Below, piece by piece: positions 11,266-20,972 of a stretch of 64,000 nucleotides of DNA. Position 1 is the stretch's first letter, and every line of letters starts with the position of its first letter. The position numbers and the translations under genes are program-made. This DNA comes from Capra hircus (Eukaryota; Chordata; Mammalia; Artiodactyla; Bovidae), in NCBI RefSeq assembly GCF_001704415.2, contig NC_030811.1:77828069-77892068 (forward strand). The letters are read 5' to 3'. The notes beneath the pieces are model-generated. The model made no database searches and had not been told where the DNA came from. It saw only the letters and a program-made list of their open reading frames with translations.

Positions 11266-11580
11266 TAGAGATACAAACCATTTAATCACCAAGTTTAACC
11301 AGGACAAAACACAAGCAAGATAAAAAGGATTTTTTCTGCTTGCCTCGATTACTACCAAACCTATCAAGTTAATATTAGCCATAAAAATGTTGGATAATAT
11401 CTCCTAATTATAATAATAATATCCCCTTATTAAGAATTAACTGCATAAAACATAAAAACACATTAAAAACTCTCAAATTGCAAGAAGCAATAGCAATTAA
11501 TATGGTATGGAAAGTGGGTAGAGGTATAGATAATAAAAGTGCAAGAATGTTGACAATCAATAGAAATGTGATGGCTATAT

Positions 11581-11766
11581 GGGCTTCCCAGGTAGCACTA
11601 GTGGTAAAGAACCCACCTGCCAATGCAGGAGATGCAAAAGACACAGGCTTAATCCCTGGGTCAGGAAGATCCTTTGGAGGAGGGTATGGCAATCCACTCC
11701 AATATTCTTGCCTGGAGAATCCCATGGATAGAAGAGCCCAGTAGACTACAATCCATGGGGTCGCAC
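11581..11766 (+). mobile_element. Bov-tA SINE
   Basis: The tRNA-like head starts at 11581 ('gggcttcccaggtagcactagtgg', 'acccacctgccaatgcaggag') and runs into a BovA body ('ggcaatccactccaatattcttgcctgg', 'tccatggggtcgcac'). The normal 3' end (the 'gagtcggacatgactgagc' block) is missing; a CA repeat follows directly. Confidence 0.93.
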
Positions 11767-11817
11767 AACACACACACACACACACATGCACACACACACA
11801 CACACACACACATACAC
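11766..11817 (+). repeat. (CA)n microsatellite, interrupted
   Basis: About 24 CA units with a TG interruption near 11786. It starts exactly where the Bov-tA body breaks off. The reverse strand gives a Cys/Val repeat frame that is not a gene. Confidence 0.95.
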
Positions 11818-11978
11818 TATTCCATTTACTTTCTCTTTAAAGTTTCTATAATTAAAGTTTAAACATTAAAAATAAATTAGAAACAAATCTCAGATTCCAA
11901 CTCATTTTTTTTCCTAAATCCTTTAAAAAAAATAGTTAGAACCAAATCAGTGACCATTTTCTTCATTCTCTGCTTCTT

Positions 11979-12168
11979 CGTGTGTGTGCTCAGCTGTGTC
12001 CAACTCTTTGCGGCCCTGTGGACTATAGCCTGCCAGGCTCCTCTGTCCATGGAATTTTCCAGGCAAGAATACTGGAGTGGGTTGCTATTTCCTACACCAG
12101 GGGATCTTCCAGACTGTCTCCTACCTTGGCAGGCAGATTCTTTACCACTGTGCCACCTGGGAAGCCCC
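11979..12168 (-). mobile_element. Bov-tA SINE
   Basis: Full-length antisense Bov-tA: 'gctcagctgtgtccaactctttgcggccc' (BovA 3' end) at the left, 'ggcaagaatactggagtgggttgc' in the middle, and the tRNA-like head 'ttctttaccactgtgccacctgggaagcccc' at the right. Confidence 0.95.
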
Positions 12169-12940
12169 CTCTCAGCCTCTTTATCTTCTCTTAATTCAAG
12201 AATACAGAATCCTATTCTCCTACCTGTCATGCTGGGGCACAGTATACTCTGAAGGACCCTGAATAAGCTTGACACTGGAGTGGTTCCCCTTGAGAGTGGT
12301 GCTCCACGAAGTCAAGTGTACTTACAGTTCATGGAATTAGATCCTCATTCTTTACTAAAAGAGGAACCTGTACATTTCTTTCCCCCTCTAATTTACAGGC
12401 AAAAGAGTAATAAAAATGTACATGTGGTTCAGTCAATTTTTTTTGGTACTGAAGAAGAATTTCTCCTCTGTGGATTATCACTTACATATTCCTATAACCT
12501 TATCTATTCTAGATTCCTAGCTTTTCATCTTTTGATTTGAGAATAACCAAAACTCACTTTCAACTTTTCTATAGATTTCAGATTACTTCATTGATAATTT
12601 TCATTTTATTTGTTTTATTTTTAATTATGCATATTTTTATTTTAACTTTAGGATTTTCCAGCTATATAGAATTTCATGAGTTCCCTTCATTTTGCCCTTA
12701 ACTGGTCTTTCTCTGCATTCTCCTAGTCTCCTCATTTTTTCATTTTCCTTATCAACACATATCTTTTTACCTATCATGAAAAAAGAGATTAAGTTCATCT
12801 AGTGTATATGACTCATAGATGTATAATCCAGTTCAAACTTTTATAATTCAGGACTAAGCTAGGAAAGTTCTACTTCACACTTTTCTACTAAGGGAATCCC
12901 TTTTCCCTTGGGAAGGCCTCCAGCTAATAACTCTACTTAA
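12169..12940. other. Non-coding sequence, nothing recognised
   Basis: No known repeat is recognised. The 86-codon frame at 12280-12540 has no recognisable motif. The remainder is AT-rich. Confidence 0.5.
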
Positions 12941-12944
12941 GTCT

Positions 12945-13350
12945 TCTTTCATCTTGCTACTTGAATATAGTCATGATGTCCCTTGAAGTATCCCTATATG
13001 ATGTCATTCCCTGATTAAAGCCCTTCACAACTGCCCTGTTGCAGTCGAGGTAAAATCCAGCTCTTCTTTCTCAGAGGCCACGTAAGATTTGGTTTATCTG
13101 CTTCTGTAGCCCTATGGGAGAGCTCACTGGCCTTCCCTCAATTCCTTCCGAACTTCTACCTATGGGTGGTTCTCTACAGGTCCTCTGTCTCAGACCTTCA
13201 TTGATTTACTTCTTAGTACCAATAACAGTTTACTTTTATATTTTTATTCATTTGTGTGCTTTCACTTAAAAATCTACTTTTAATACATTGTGAGCTCCTA
13301 AAGGACTAAAATCTCTTATCTGGCTACTATTCTCTCCCTAAGTTTTTTTT
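12945..13350 (+). mobile_element. Ancient LINE 3' fragment
   Basis: Eroded match to the same class of LINE 3' region as at 9.8-11.0 kb: 'gattaaagcccttcacaactgccc', 'aggtaaaatccagctcttc', and near the end 'cattgtgagctcctaaaggactaaaatctcttatctgg'. The match is weaker, so the edges are uncertain. Confidence 0.5.
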
Positions 13351-13899
13351 TTTAAAAACTAGGATACAGTGGTTAGGAGGAACATTAATTTGAGGTATGT
13401 AAGTCTCACAAATATATATTTGGTTTATTCTTTCTTCATCTCAGGGAAATAAGCCTTTCAATTTTGGTTAATAACAAAGTCCTAGTCATCTTAGATCTTA
13501 GAATTGTTTGTTTGCTTTTCTATTTGTTCATGTGTTTGTTTTGGTATCACTAAGCTTGTCAAACTGACATTTCTACACATGCCTCTGAGCCTCTGGGCAA
13601 TCAGAAACTCTGCTGGGTTGTAAGATGTTACAGTTATATACCAGTCAACTATACACCCAGTCACAAATGGCTGCCTTACTTAGTAGAGTCTGAGATATTA
13701 TATGAAGCCTCACTCCTTCAAAAATTTTATTTTATTAGAATTCCTCTTTTGAAGTTAGGTGCTGCCTGTAAAAAATAAACGAATAAAGCACAAAAGATTC
13801 ACAAAAGTACAAGAAGGTCCCTGATGAAAATTAGTTAACAAATCACATTGCTCTCTTAAAACTCAGTGTCATCATACTTAACAATAAAAAGACCAACAA
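13351..13899. other. Non-coding sequence, nothing recognised
   Basis: AT-rich sequence with short homopolymers; no element or coding signal seen. Confidence 0.5.
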
Positions 13900-13904
13900 C
13901 GGTA

Positions 13905-14100
13905 TGAACAATAACAAAGTTTACACTGAGCATTTAGTATATTGGTACTATGTATGCTAATGTCACAAGGTAAAAATTATTTTGCACATTTTGCAGAAAA
14001 ATAAACCTTAAGGAATAAAGTGATTCGCCCAAGGTCCTTTAGCTCACTTGGTATTTGAACTTGGTTTCAAACTCAAGTCTTAACCAAACATCATGTCCTA
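13905..14100 (-). mobile_element. MIR SINE
   Basis: Reverse MIR: 'ttttgcagaaaaataaaccttaaggaataaagtg' then 'cccaaggtcctttagctcacttggtatttgaact' corresponds to 'gcccaaggtcacacagctagtaagtgg..ttcgaac'. Confidence 0.75.
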
Positions 14101-14430
14101 GCAGTCTATAAAAGTAGATTATATTAATTAATCTCATAAAAAGCAATGATTCTATAAACACTAATCAACTTTTTGCTGTAGGCAAAAATGGTGTGATGAG
14201 AGAAAATAACAGGCCTGAAGATAACACAATGCTATGGCATAGGCCTCTATAGAGAACTCCTTCATGATATGAAAATGGGCAAAGGATAAGTAAAGGTAAC
14301 TCATTCAAAAAGGAATACTGATGGATAAAAATAGTTTATATTTACTAAAAATTAAAGCGATAAAGTGATAATATTTTCTGTTTTTCAACTTTCAAAACTG
14401 CGGGGGATGTTATTCATTTTTCTTATCATT

Positions 14431-16308
14431 TCAGTTCAGTTGCTCAGTAGTGTCTGACTCTTTGAGACCCCATAGACTGCAGCACGCCAGGCTTCCCTGT
14501 CCATCACAAACTGCCAGAGCTTGCACAAACTCATGTCCATCGAGTCAGTGATGCCATCCAAGCATCTCATCCTCTGTCATACCCTTTTGCTCCCTCAATC
14601 AATCTTTCCCAGCATCAAGGTCTTTTCAGATGAGTTAGTTCTTTGCATCAGGGGGCCAATGTATTGGAGTTTCAGCTTCAGCATCAGTCCTTCCAATGAA
14701 TATTCAGGACTGCTTTCTTTTAGGATGGACTGGTTGATCTCCCTGCTCTCCAAGGGACTCTTAAGAGTCTTCTCCAAAGACAGTTCAAGCATCAATTCTT
14801 TGATGCTCAGCTTTCTTTATAGTCCAACTCTCACATCCGTACTTGACTACTGGAAAAACCATAGCTTTGACTTGAGGGACCTTTGTTGGCTAAGTAATGT
14901 CTCTGCTGTTTAATATGCTGTCTAGGTTAGTCATATCTTTTCTTGTAAGAAGCAAGTATCTTTTAACTTCATGGCTACAGTCATCATCTCCAATGATTCT
15001 GGAGCCTCCCAAAATAAAGTCAGCCACTGTTTCCACTGTTTCCCCACCTATTTACCAAGAAGTGATGGGACAAGATGTCATGATCTTCGTTTTCTGAATG
15101 TTGAGTTTTAAGCCAACTTTTTCACTTTCCTCCTTCACTTTCATTAAGAGGCTCTTTAGTTCTTTGCTTTCAGCCATAAGGGTGGTGTCATCTGAATATC
15201 TGAGGTTACTGATATTTCTCCCTACAATCTCAATTCCAGCTTGTGCTTCATCCAGTCTAGCATTTGTCATGACTTATTTAACTTATATACTGTATATAAG
15301 TTAAATAAACAGGGTGACAATATACAGCCTTGACATACTCCTTTCCTGATGTGGAACCAGTCTGTTGTTCCATGTCCAGTTCTAACTGTTGCTTCTTGAC
15401 CTGCATACAGATTTCTCAGGAAGCAGGTCAGGTGGTCTGGTGATCTCATCTCTTTAAGAATTTTCCACAGCTTTTTGTGATTCACACAGTCAAAGGCTTT
15501 GGCACAGTCAATAAAGCAGAAGTAGATGTTTTCCTGGAACTCTCTCACTTTTTTTTATGATCCAATAGATGTTGGCAATTTGATCTCTGGTTCCCCTGCC
15601 TTTTCTAAATCCAGCTTCAACATCTGGAAGTTCACAGTTCATGTACTGTTGAAGCCTGGCTTGGCGAATTTTGAGTATTACTTTGCTAGCTTGTGAGATG
15701 AGTGCAAATGTGCGGTCATTTGAACATTCTTTGGCTTTCCCTTTCTTGGGATTGGAATGAAAACTAATCTTTTCCAGTCCTGTGCCCACTGCTGAGTTTT
15801 CCAAATTTGCTGCTGTATTGAGTGCAGCACTTTGACAGCATCATCTTTTAGGATTTGGAATAGCTCAACTGGAATTCCATCACCTCCATTAGCTTTGTTT
15901 GTAGTGATGCTTTCCAAGGCCCACTTGACTTCATATACCAGGATGTCTGGCTCTAGGTGAGTGATCACACCATTGTGTTTATCTGGGTCATGAAGATCTT
16001 TTTTGTATAGTTCTTCTGTGTATTCTTGCCACCTCTTCTTAATATCTTCTGCTTCTGTTAGGTCCATACCATTTCTGTCCTTTATTGTGCCCATCTTTGC
16101 ATGAAATGTTCCCTTAGTATCTCTAATTTTCTTGAAGAGATCTCTAGTCCTTCCCATTCTATTGTTTTCCTCTATTTCTTTGCATTGATCACTGAGAAAG
16201 GCTTTCTTATCTCTCCTTGCTATTCTTTGGAACTCTGGATTCAAATGGATATATCTTTCCTGTTCTCTGCCTTTCACTTCTTCTCTCAGCTATTTTAAGG
16301 GCTCCTTC
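14431..16308 (-). mobile_element. BovB LINE, 3' portion (interrupted copy)
   Basis: Antisense BovB. The 3' tail (TTCAG repeats and 'gctcagtagtgtctgactc') is at the left edge, and the ORF2 reverse-transcriptase region follows to the right. BovB is an RTE-clade non-LTR retrotransposon, horizontally acquired by ruminants, whose ORF2 encodes an apurinic-type endonuclease and a reverse transcriptase. A BovA2 interrupts it at 16309-16589 and it resumes at 16590. Together the two parts give about 2.35 kb of a roughly 3.2-kb element. No clear target-site duplication is found. Confidence 0.95.
15052..16277 (-). pseudogene. BovB ORF2 reverse-transcriptase remnant
   Basis: Broken reverse-transcriptase coding region read right to left across at least four overlapping frames (16277-15678, 15804-15508, 15548-15267, 15270-15052). 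Visible RT landmarks are the palm motif 'DCAKAFDCVNHKKLW' near 15480-15510, 'GVCQGCILSPCLFNLY' near 15300-15345, and the catalytic box, which reads YSDD instead of the usual YADD at about 15185-15200. Frameshifts and stops between frames rule out a working protein. Confidence 0.88.
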
Positions 16309-16589
16309 TACTGCTGCTACTGCTACTGCTAAGTCAGTTCAGTCGTGTCCGACTCTGTGCGACCCCATAGACGGCAGCCCACCAGTCTCCCCCATCCCTA
16401 GGATTCTCCAGGCAAGAACACTGGAGTGGGTTGCCATTTCCTTCTCCAACGCATGAAAGTGAAAAGTGAAAGTGAAGTGACTCAGTCGTGTCTGACTCTT
16501 AGCGACCCCATGGACTGCAGCCTACTAGGCTCCTCCACCCATGGGATTTTCCAGGAAGAGTACTGGAGTGGGGTGCCATTGCCTTCTCA
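16309..16589 (-). mobile_element. BovA2 SINE inserted in BovB
   Basis: Antisense dimer: a (TGC/TAC)n tract at 16310-16330 is the reverse of the AGC tail. Two BovA units follow, joined by 'gcatgaaagtgaaaagtgaaagtgaagtg'. It splits the surrounding BovB, so it is the younger insertion. The target-site duplication is not clear. Confidence 0.93.
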
Positions 16590-17060
16590 TTAGACAACCA
16601 TTTTGTCTTTTTGCATTTCTTTTTCTTGGGGATAGTCTTGATCACTGCCTCTTGTACAGTATCATGAACCTCTGTCCATAGTTCTTCAGGCACTCTGTCT
16701 ATCAGATCTAATATCTTGAATCTATTTGTCACTTCCACTGTATAACCATACGGGATTTGATTTAGGTCATATTTGAATGGTCTAGAGGTTTCCCCTACTT
16801 TCTTCAATTTAAGTCTGAATTTGGCAATAAGGAGTTCATGATCTGAGCCACAGTCAGCTTCCAGTCTTTTTTTTTGCTGACTGTATACAGCTTCTCCATC
16901 TTTGGCTGCAAAGAATATAATCAATCTGATTTCAGTATCAACCATCTGGTGATGTCCATGTGTATAGTCTTCTCTCGTGTTATTGGAATAAGGTGCTTGC
17001 TATGACCAGTGCATTCTCTTGGCAAAACTCTGTTAGCTTTTGACTTGCTTCATCTTGTAT
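16590..17060 (-). mobile_element. BovB LINE, continuation with endonuclease C-terminus
   Basis: It continues the BovB left of the BovA2 ('agacaaccattttgtctttttgcatttc'). The minus-strand frame 16945-16499 encodes the end of the endonuclease domain, including the conserved Ser-Asp-His within 'GSDHELLIAKF' near 16826-16856. The element stops at about 17060 within the endonuclease, so it is 5'-truncated, the usual result of incomplete target-primed reverse transcription. Confidence 0.93.
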
Positions 17061-17630
17061 AGAAATTGCTGAGAACCAGGCACTATTGCTAAAAGTATAA
17101 TTTAGGAAACTTTTCTGTAAGACATTTTGGCCTTAGAGATGAAAAGCCTGAGATTATATATCTTCTCTCCTGGAAATTTATCTTAAGAATAGTAAGATTG
17201 GACATAAACATGTATATATGTGTATCACTACAGCATTACTTGTAATAGCTAACCTTTAGAAACAATCTGGATATGCTAAAAAAAAATAGGGAACTGTTAA
17301 ATTACTATGCAACATCCCTAAAATGAAAAATTACATAATTATGAAAATTATATTTTAGACTATGAGAAATTATCCCCTATATTATTCTTTAAAATAAAAT
17401 ATTGCACATCAAATTTTCACAATGATTATCTCTTCATGGACGGATTTCTCCTGAATTATTTTCAACATTGTATATTTCTGGATTTTATAAACTTTCCACA
17501 GAAAACATATTGTGAACTAATAAAGTGAACCAGAATTTTTTAATTAGAACAGCTTAAAAAGATACTAACCCCAAACTAGGCTAAAATAAGTTATTAGGAA
17601 TAAGCCTAGACTTCTTATAATAATTACAAG
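17061..17630. other. Non-coding AT-rich sequence
   Basis: Nothing recognised between the truncated BovB and the next short BovB fragment. Confidence 0.5.
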
Positions 17631-17631
17631 A

Positions 17632-17729
17632 AACATTGAGTTGAGTTCAGTTCAGTTCAGTCACTCAGTCATGTCTTTGTGACCCCATGGACTGCAGCCC
17701 GCCAGGCTTCCCTGTCCATCACCAACATT
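17632..17729 (-). mobile_element. Short BovB 3'-end fragment
   Basis: Only about 88 bp of BovB 3' end: TTCAG tail repeats, 'gaccccatggactgcag' and 'cctgtccatcaccaac'. The 6-bp repeat aacatt at 17632-17637 and 17724-17729 is a possible target-site duplication, though its right copy overlaps element sequence by two bases. Confidence 0.88.
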
Positions 17730-18310
17730 ACAAACGTTAGAGAAGACATATGGGAACACTGAACACATGTGGGTTAAGTCTGAATGATGACTTTGTCTTT
17801 TGCTGAGTAATTTTGGCTGACTTATTTATAAGATTGTGATAACATTACATCCTTGGGATTATACAGGGAATTACTAGAATGGTATATGAAACTTTTACAT
17901 CATGATCACGTTGGAAACATTGTCTATCACATAGTTTCTAGACTTAAAATACTTGAAAATGAATTACAATGTGTATATTTTACTTCCACCGCTTTACATG
18001 AACAACACCTTATATAATTATCAACAGCTACACTTTTTAATAGTAGGTTAGCTGTACTATAATGACACAACTACAGAATTTCATCAGAGGACAGAAGAAA
18101 CAAGGAGCTCAGACTAGAAACAAGTGTGGGAAGAGGGTTGCTGTTAAAGAGATTGGGAAGAAAATATTTTGTGCCCTCAAATCGTCAGTTTGAACTCTAT
18201 GTACTCAAGTATGAAGTCATTACATTAAGTACAGATTGAGATTTTTTTAAGTTCTTAATGGCTTGTTTACTTTTTACATTTCTCATTATGCACTGCTTAA
18301 ATAACCAAAC
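17730..18310. other. Non-coding sequence, nothing recognised
   Basis: No repeat, RNA gene or coding pattern recognised. Confidence 0.5.
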
Positions 18311-18748
18311 CTGTTATACAGAGTGAAGTAAGCCAGAAAGAGAAACACCAATACAGTATACTAATGCATATATATGGAATTTAGAAAGATGGTAACGATA
18401 ACCCTATATGCAAGATAGCAAAAGAGACACAGATGTATAGAACAGTCTTTTAGACTCTGTGGGAGAAGGTGAGGGTGAGATGATTTGAGAGAATAGCATT
18501 GAAACATATATATTATTATATGTGAAACAGATCGCCAGTCCAGGTTCAATGCATGAGATAAGGTGCTCAGGGCTGGTGCACTGGGATGACCTAGAGGGAT
18601 GGGATGGGGAGGGAGGTAGGAGGGAAGCTCAGGATGGGGAACACATGTACACCCATGGCTGATTCATGTCAATGTATGGCAAAACCACTACAATACTGTA
18701 AAATAATTAGCCGCCAATTAAAATAAATAAATTAAAAAAAATAAAAGA
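18311..18748 (+). mobile_element. Ruminant L1 3' end (L1-BT type)
   Basis: It begins 'ctgttatacagagtgaagtaagccagaaagag' and later shows 'cagatcgccagtccaggttcaatgcatgag' and 'aacacatgtacacccatggctgattcatg'. It ends with 'aattagccgccaatt' and an A-rich tail (18719-18748). This is the 3' UTR end of the ruminant L1; the element is strongly 5'-truncated and carries no ORF2. Confidence 0.85.
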
Positions 18749-18754
18749 TACTGT

Positions 18755-18908
18755 GGGGACTTCCCTGGGATCCAGTGGCTAAGACTCCACCTGATCACAG
18801 TGTAGGGGGCCCAGGTTCAATCCCTAGTCAGGCCACAGGCCACAGCTAAGAGTTCACATGCTGCAACCAAATAAATAAATATTAAAACCAGAAAAAAAAA
18901 AAAAAAAC
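18755..18908 (+). mobile_element. CHR-2-type tRNA-derived SINE
   Basis: Head 'ggggacttccctgggatccagtgg', a good pol III B-box-like 'ggttcaatcc' near 18812, and a tail ending in about 17 A residues (18892-18907). It lies six bases past the L1 A-tail, a common landing site for SINEs. Confidence 0.88.
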
Positions 18909-19470
18909 CAAACCCACAAATATTGATATTTTACTGTGGATTGCACAAACAGAAAAGGTTAACTGAAAAAAAAAATAATAATTTTTATAGATTGAAAGAA
19001 CAATAAAAAATACCGTAATCCAATGTAACTACTCTATAGTTCTATAGGCCTGAACTACAAAACAGGCGTGAGAGGATTTTAGACATGCAGTGTGCTGTTT
19101 ACACTTTCTTAGAAAATATGCCTGAGTTAGAATTTGCTTCTCAAAACAGATTCTAGAATCATATTGCGATGTTAGTCTGTCAGACCAGCAATAGAATTGT
19201 CCTTGTCTCTGAGGCACATGGCACAATTCCCAGTCCTCTTTGGTTTTAGGTGCACCTATCTGTTTTCCTTTGGCAAAATCACGGAAGCATCATACGTCAC
19301 TTTTAGGCAGCTTTAAGAGCTGGTATACAATTTGTATATCCTCTCTTTCTCCCTCTGCCATTATGTCCAACAAAGATCCAGATGGTAGCAGCTCAATCCA
19401 CCAGCATCCCACAGAGGAAAATAAAGAAGAGCGTCTACCTGATTTTTGATGGACATGCACCGTTTTAAAG
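18909..19470. other. Non-coding sequence, short unassigned frames
   Basis: No repeat recognised. A 28-codon Met-initiated stretch (19364-19447, plus strand) has a hydrophilic Ser/Glu-rich composition, but no family or exon structure can be shown. Confidence 0.4.
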
Positions 19471-19705
19471 CAATGGTTTTCAACTGAGAGCAATCACTCC
19501 CCCATCCCTTATCCTGCCACCAAAGGACATTTGGCAATGTCTGGCAACTTTTAGTTGCCACAACTTACATGGTGTGTGTGTTAACAGCATATAGTGGATA
19601 GAGGCCAGTGATGCTGATAAACATTCTTCCTGGCACAGAACAACAACCGGCAATGAAGAATCACCCAAACCAAACTGTACATAGTGGTAAGTGTGAGAAA
19701 GCCTG
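19471..19705 (+). mobile_element. MER20 (hAT-Charlie DNA transposon)
   Basis: It starts with the terminal 'caatggttttcaactgagag', contains the very characteristic 'gacatttggcaatgtctggcaac' (19527) and 'ggatagaggccagtgatgctgataaacattctt' (19598), and ends 'tgtgagaaagcctg'. Terminal inverted repeats are recognisable ('ggttttcaac' / 'gtgagaaagcc'). MER20 is a short non-autonomous eutherian element; some copies act as gene-regulatory sequence. Confidence 0.88.
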
Positions 19706-20160
19706 TTTCAGATCATGGAGATAGAAGGAATTTTGTTACTACAACATAATCTAGGATGTTCTGACTGATATAATATTTCCAATATTTTGAAATCTATTAA
19801 CATCATTTGATCATAGTGATAGGGTAAAAGAGAAAAAAATGTGATCATCTCAATACATTTAGAAAATATTTTTGATAAAAATTCTATATTTGTTAGTAAT
19901 AAAGGAAAGCGTAGCTATTTTATAATATAATATTTGAATATCACAAAAACAAATTTCTCAAAACAAATGCTAAAATTATGATTTATACCAAGTCAATAAA
20001 AATGAGCCCATAAGACCAAAAATTAAAAATAATAGACAACGGTCCCTCCCTGACTTTAGATGATTTGACCAATTTTTGATTTTTTATAATGATGCAAAAG
20101 TGATACACATTCAGCAGAAAAATTCTTTGAACTCTGAATTTTTATCTTGTCTTTGGCTAG

Positions 20161-20353
20161 TGGTCAGACGGTAATGCGTCTGCCTGCAATGTGGGAGACC
20201 CAGGTTCGACTCCTGGGTCGGGAATATCCCCTGGAGAAGGAAATGGCAATCCACTCCAGCACTCTTGCCTGGAAAATCCCATGGATGGAGGAGCCTGATA
20301 GGATGTGTCCATGGGGTCACAAATATTCGGACACGATTGAGCGACTTCACTTT
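20161..20353 (+). mobile_element. Bov-tA SINE with near-consensus pol III B box
   Basis: The head lacks about 16 bases, then 'tcagacggtaatgcgtctgcctgcaatg' and the B box 'ggttcgactcc' at 20203-20213 (a perfect GGTTCGANTCC). The BovA body follows, with 3' end 'cggacacgattgagcgacttcacttt'. It is inserted in the old DNA-transposon repeat, whose sequence resumes at 20354. Confidence 0.94.
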
Positions 20354-20631
20354 ATACTCTAGAGATGCTGGAAGCAGCAGTGAGCCAACATCTCCCAGTT
20401 AGTCATGAGATCACAAGAGTAAACAACCAATATATTACAAACCATCCTGTACCCAAACAACCATTCTGTTTTTTCACATTCAAGACAGTATTAAAAAAAA
20501 AAAAGCCTATGTGTGATATTCAATATTTATTATAAAATGGACTTTGTGTTAGATGTTTTTGCTCCACTGTAGGCTGATGTAAGTGTTTTGAGAATGTTTA
20601 ATGTAGACTAGGATCAACTATGATGCTTGGT

Positions 20632-20823
20632 GGTGGTTTAGTTGCCCAGTTTTGTCTGACTCTTGAAACCCCCTGGACTGTAGCCTGCCAGGCTCCACTG
20701 TTCATGGGATTTTCCAGGCAAGAATACTGGAGTGGGTTGCCATTTCCTTCTCCAGGAGGTCTTTCCAACCCAGGTCTCCTGCACTGCAGGCAGATTCTTT
20801 ACCAACTGAGCTACAGGGAATTC
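20632..20823 (-). mobile_element. Bov-tA SINE
   Basis: Antisense: 'ttgcccagttttgtctgactc' at the left, 'ggcaagaatactggagtgggttgcc' in the middle, and tRNA-like head 'ttctttaccaactgagctacaggg' at the right. It is inserted in the same host repeat as the copy at 20161 but in the opposite orientation. Confidence 0.94.
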
Positions 20824-20937
20824 TAAGTGTATTAAGTGCACTTTTGATTTTCAGTTTTTCAGCTTATGATGTGTTTACTAAGACATCTCCATTTCTAAGT
20901 CAAGGACGATCTGCAGTTGTTTAGTTGGTAATGGTAT

Positions 20938-20972
20938 ATAACATATATATATATGTATATATATATATAATT
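20938..20972 (+). repeat. (TA)n microsatellite
   Basis: About 30 bases of alternating TA with one G interruption. Confidence 0.92.

Larger units (their letters stand above)
20041..20916 (+). mobile_element. Ancient DNA-transposon-like repeat split by two SINEs
   Basis: Segments 20041-20160, 20354-20631 and 20824-20916 together match one mammal-wide interspersed repeat. Recognisable phrases are 'gatgcaaaagtgatacacattcagcag', 'ctagagatgctggaagcagcagtgagcc', 'ttttgctccactgtaggctgatgtaagtg' and 'agtcaaggacgatctg'. The ends are inversely similar ('tccctgactt' at 20047 against the complement of 'aagtcaagga' at 20898), consistent with terminal inverted repeats. I am not sure of its database name. 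Confidence 0.65.

Noticed and set aside
11408..11809. 133-codon minus frame with Cys/Val repeats
   Set aside because: The Cys/Val run translates the CA microsatellite and the rest is Bov-tA.
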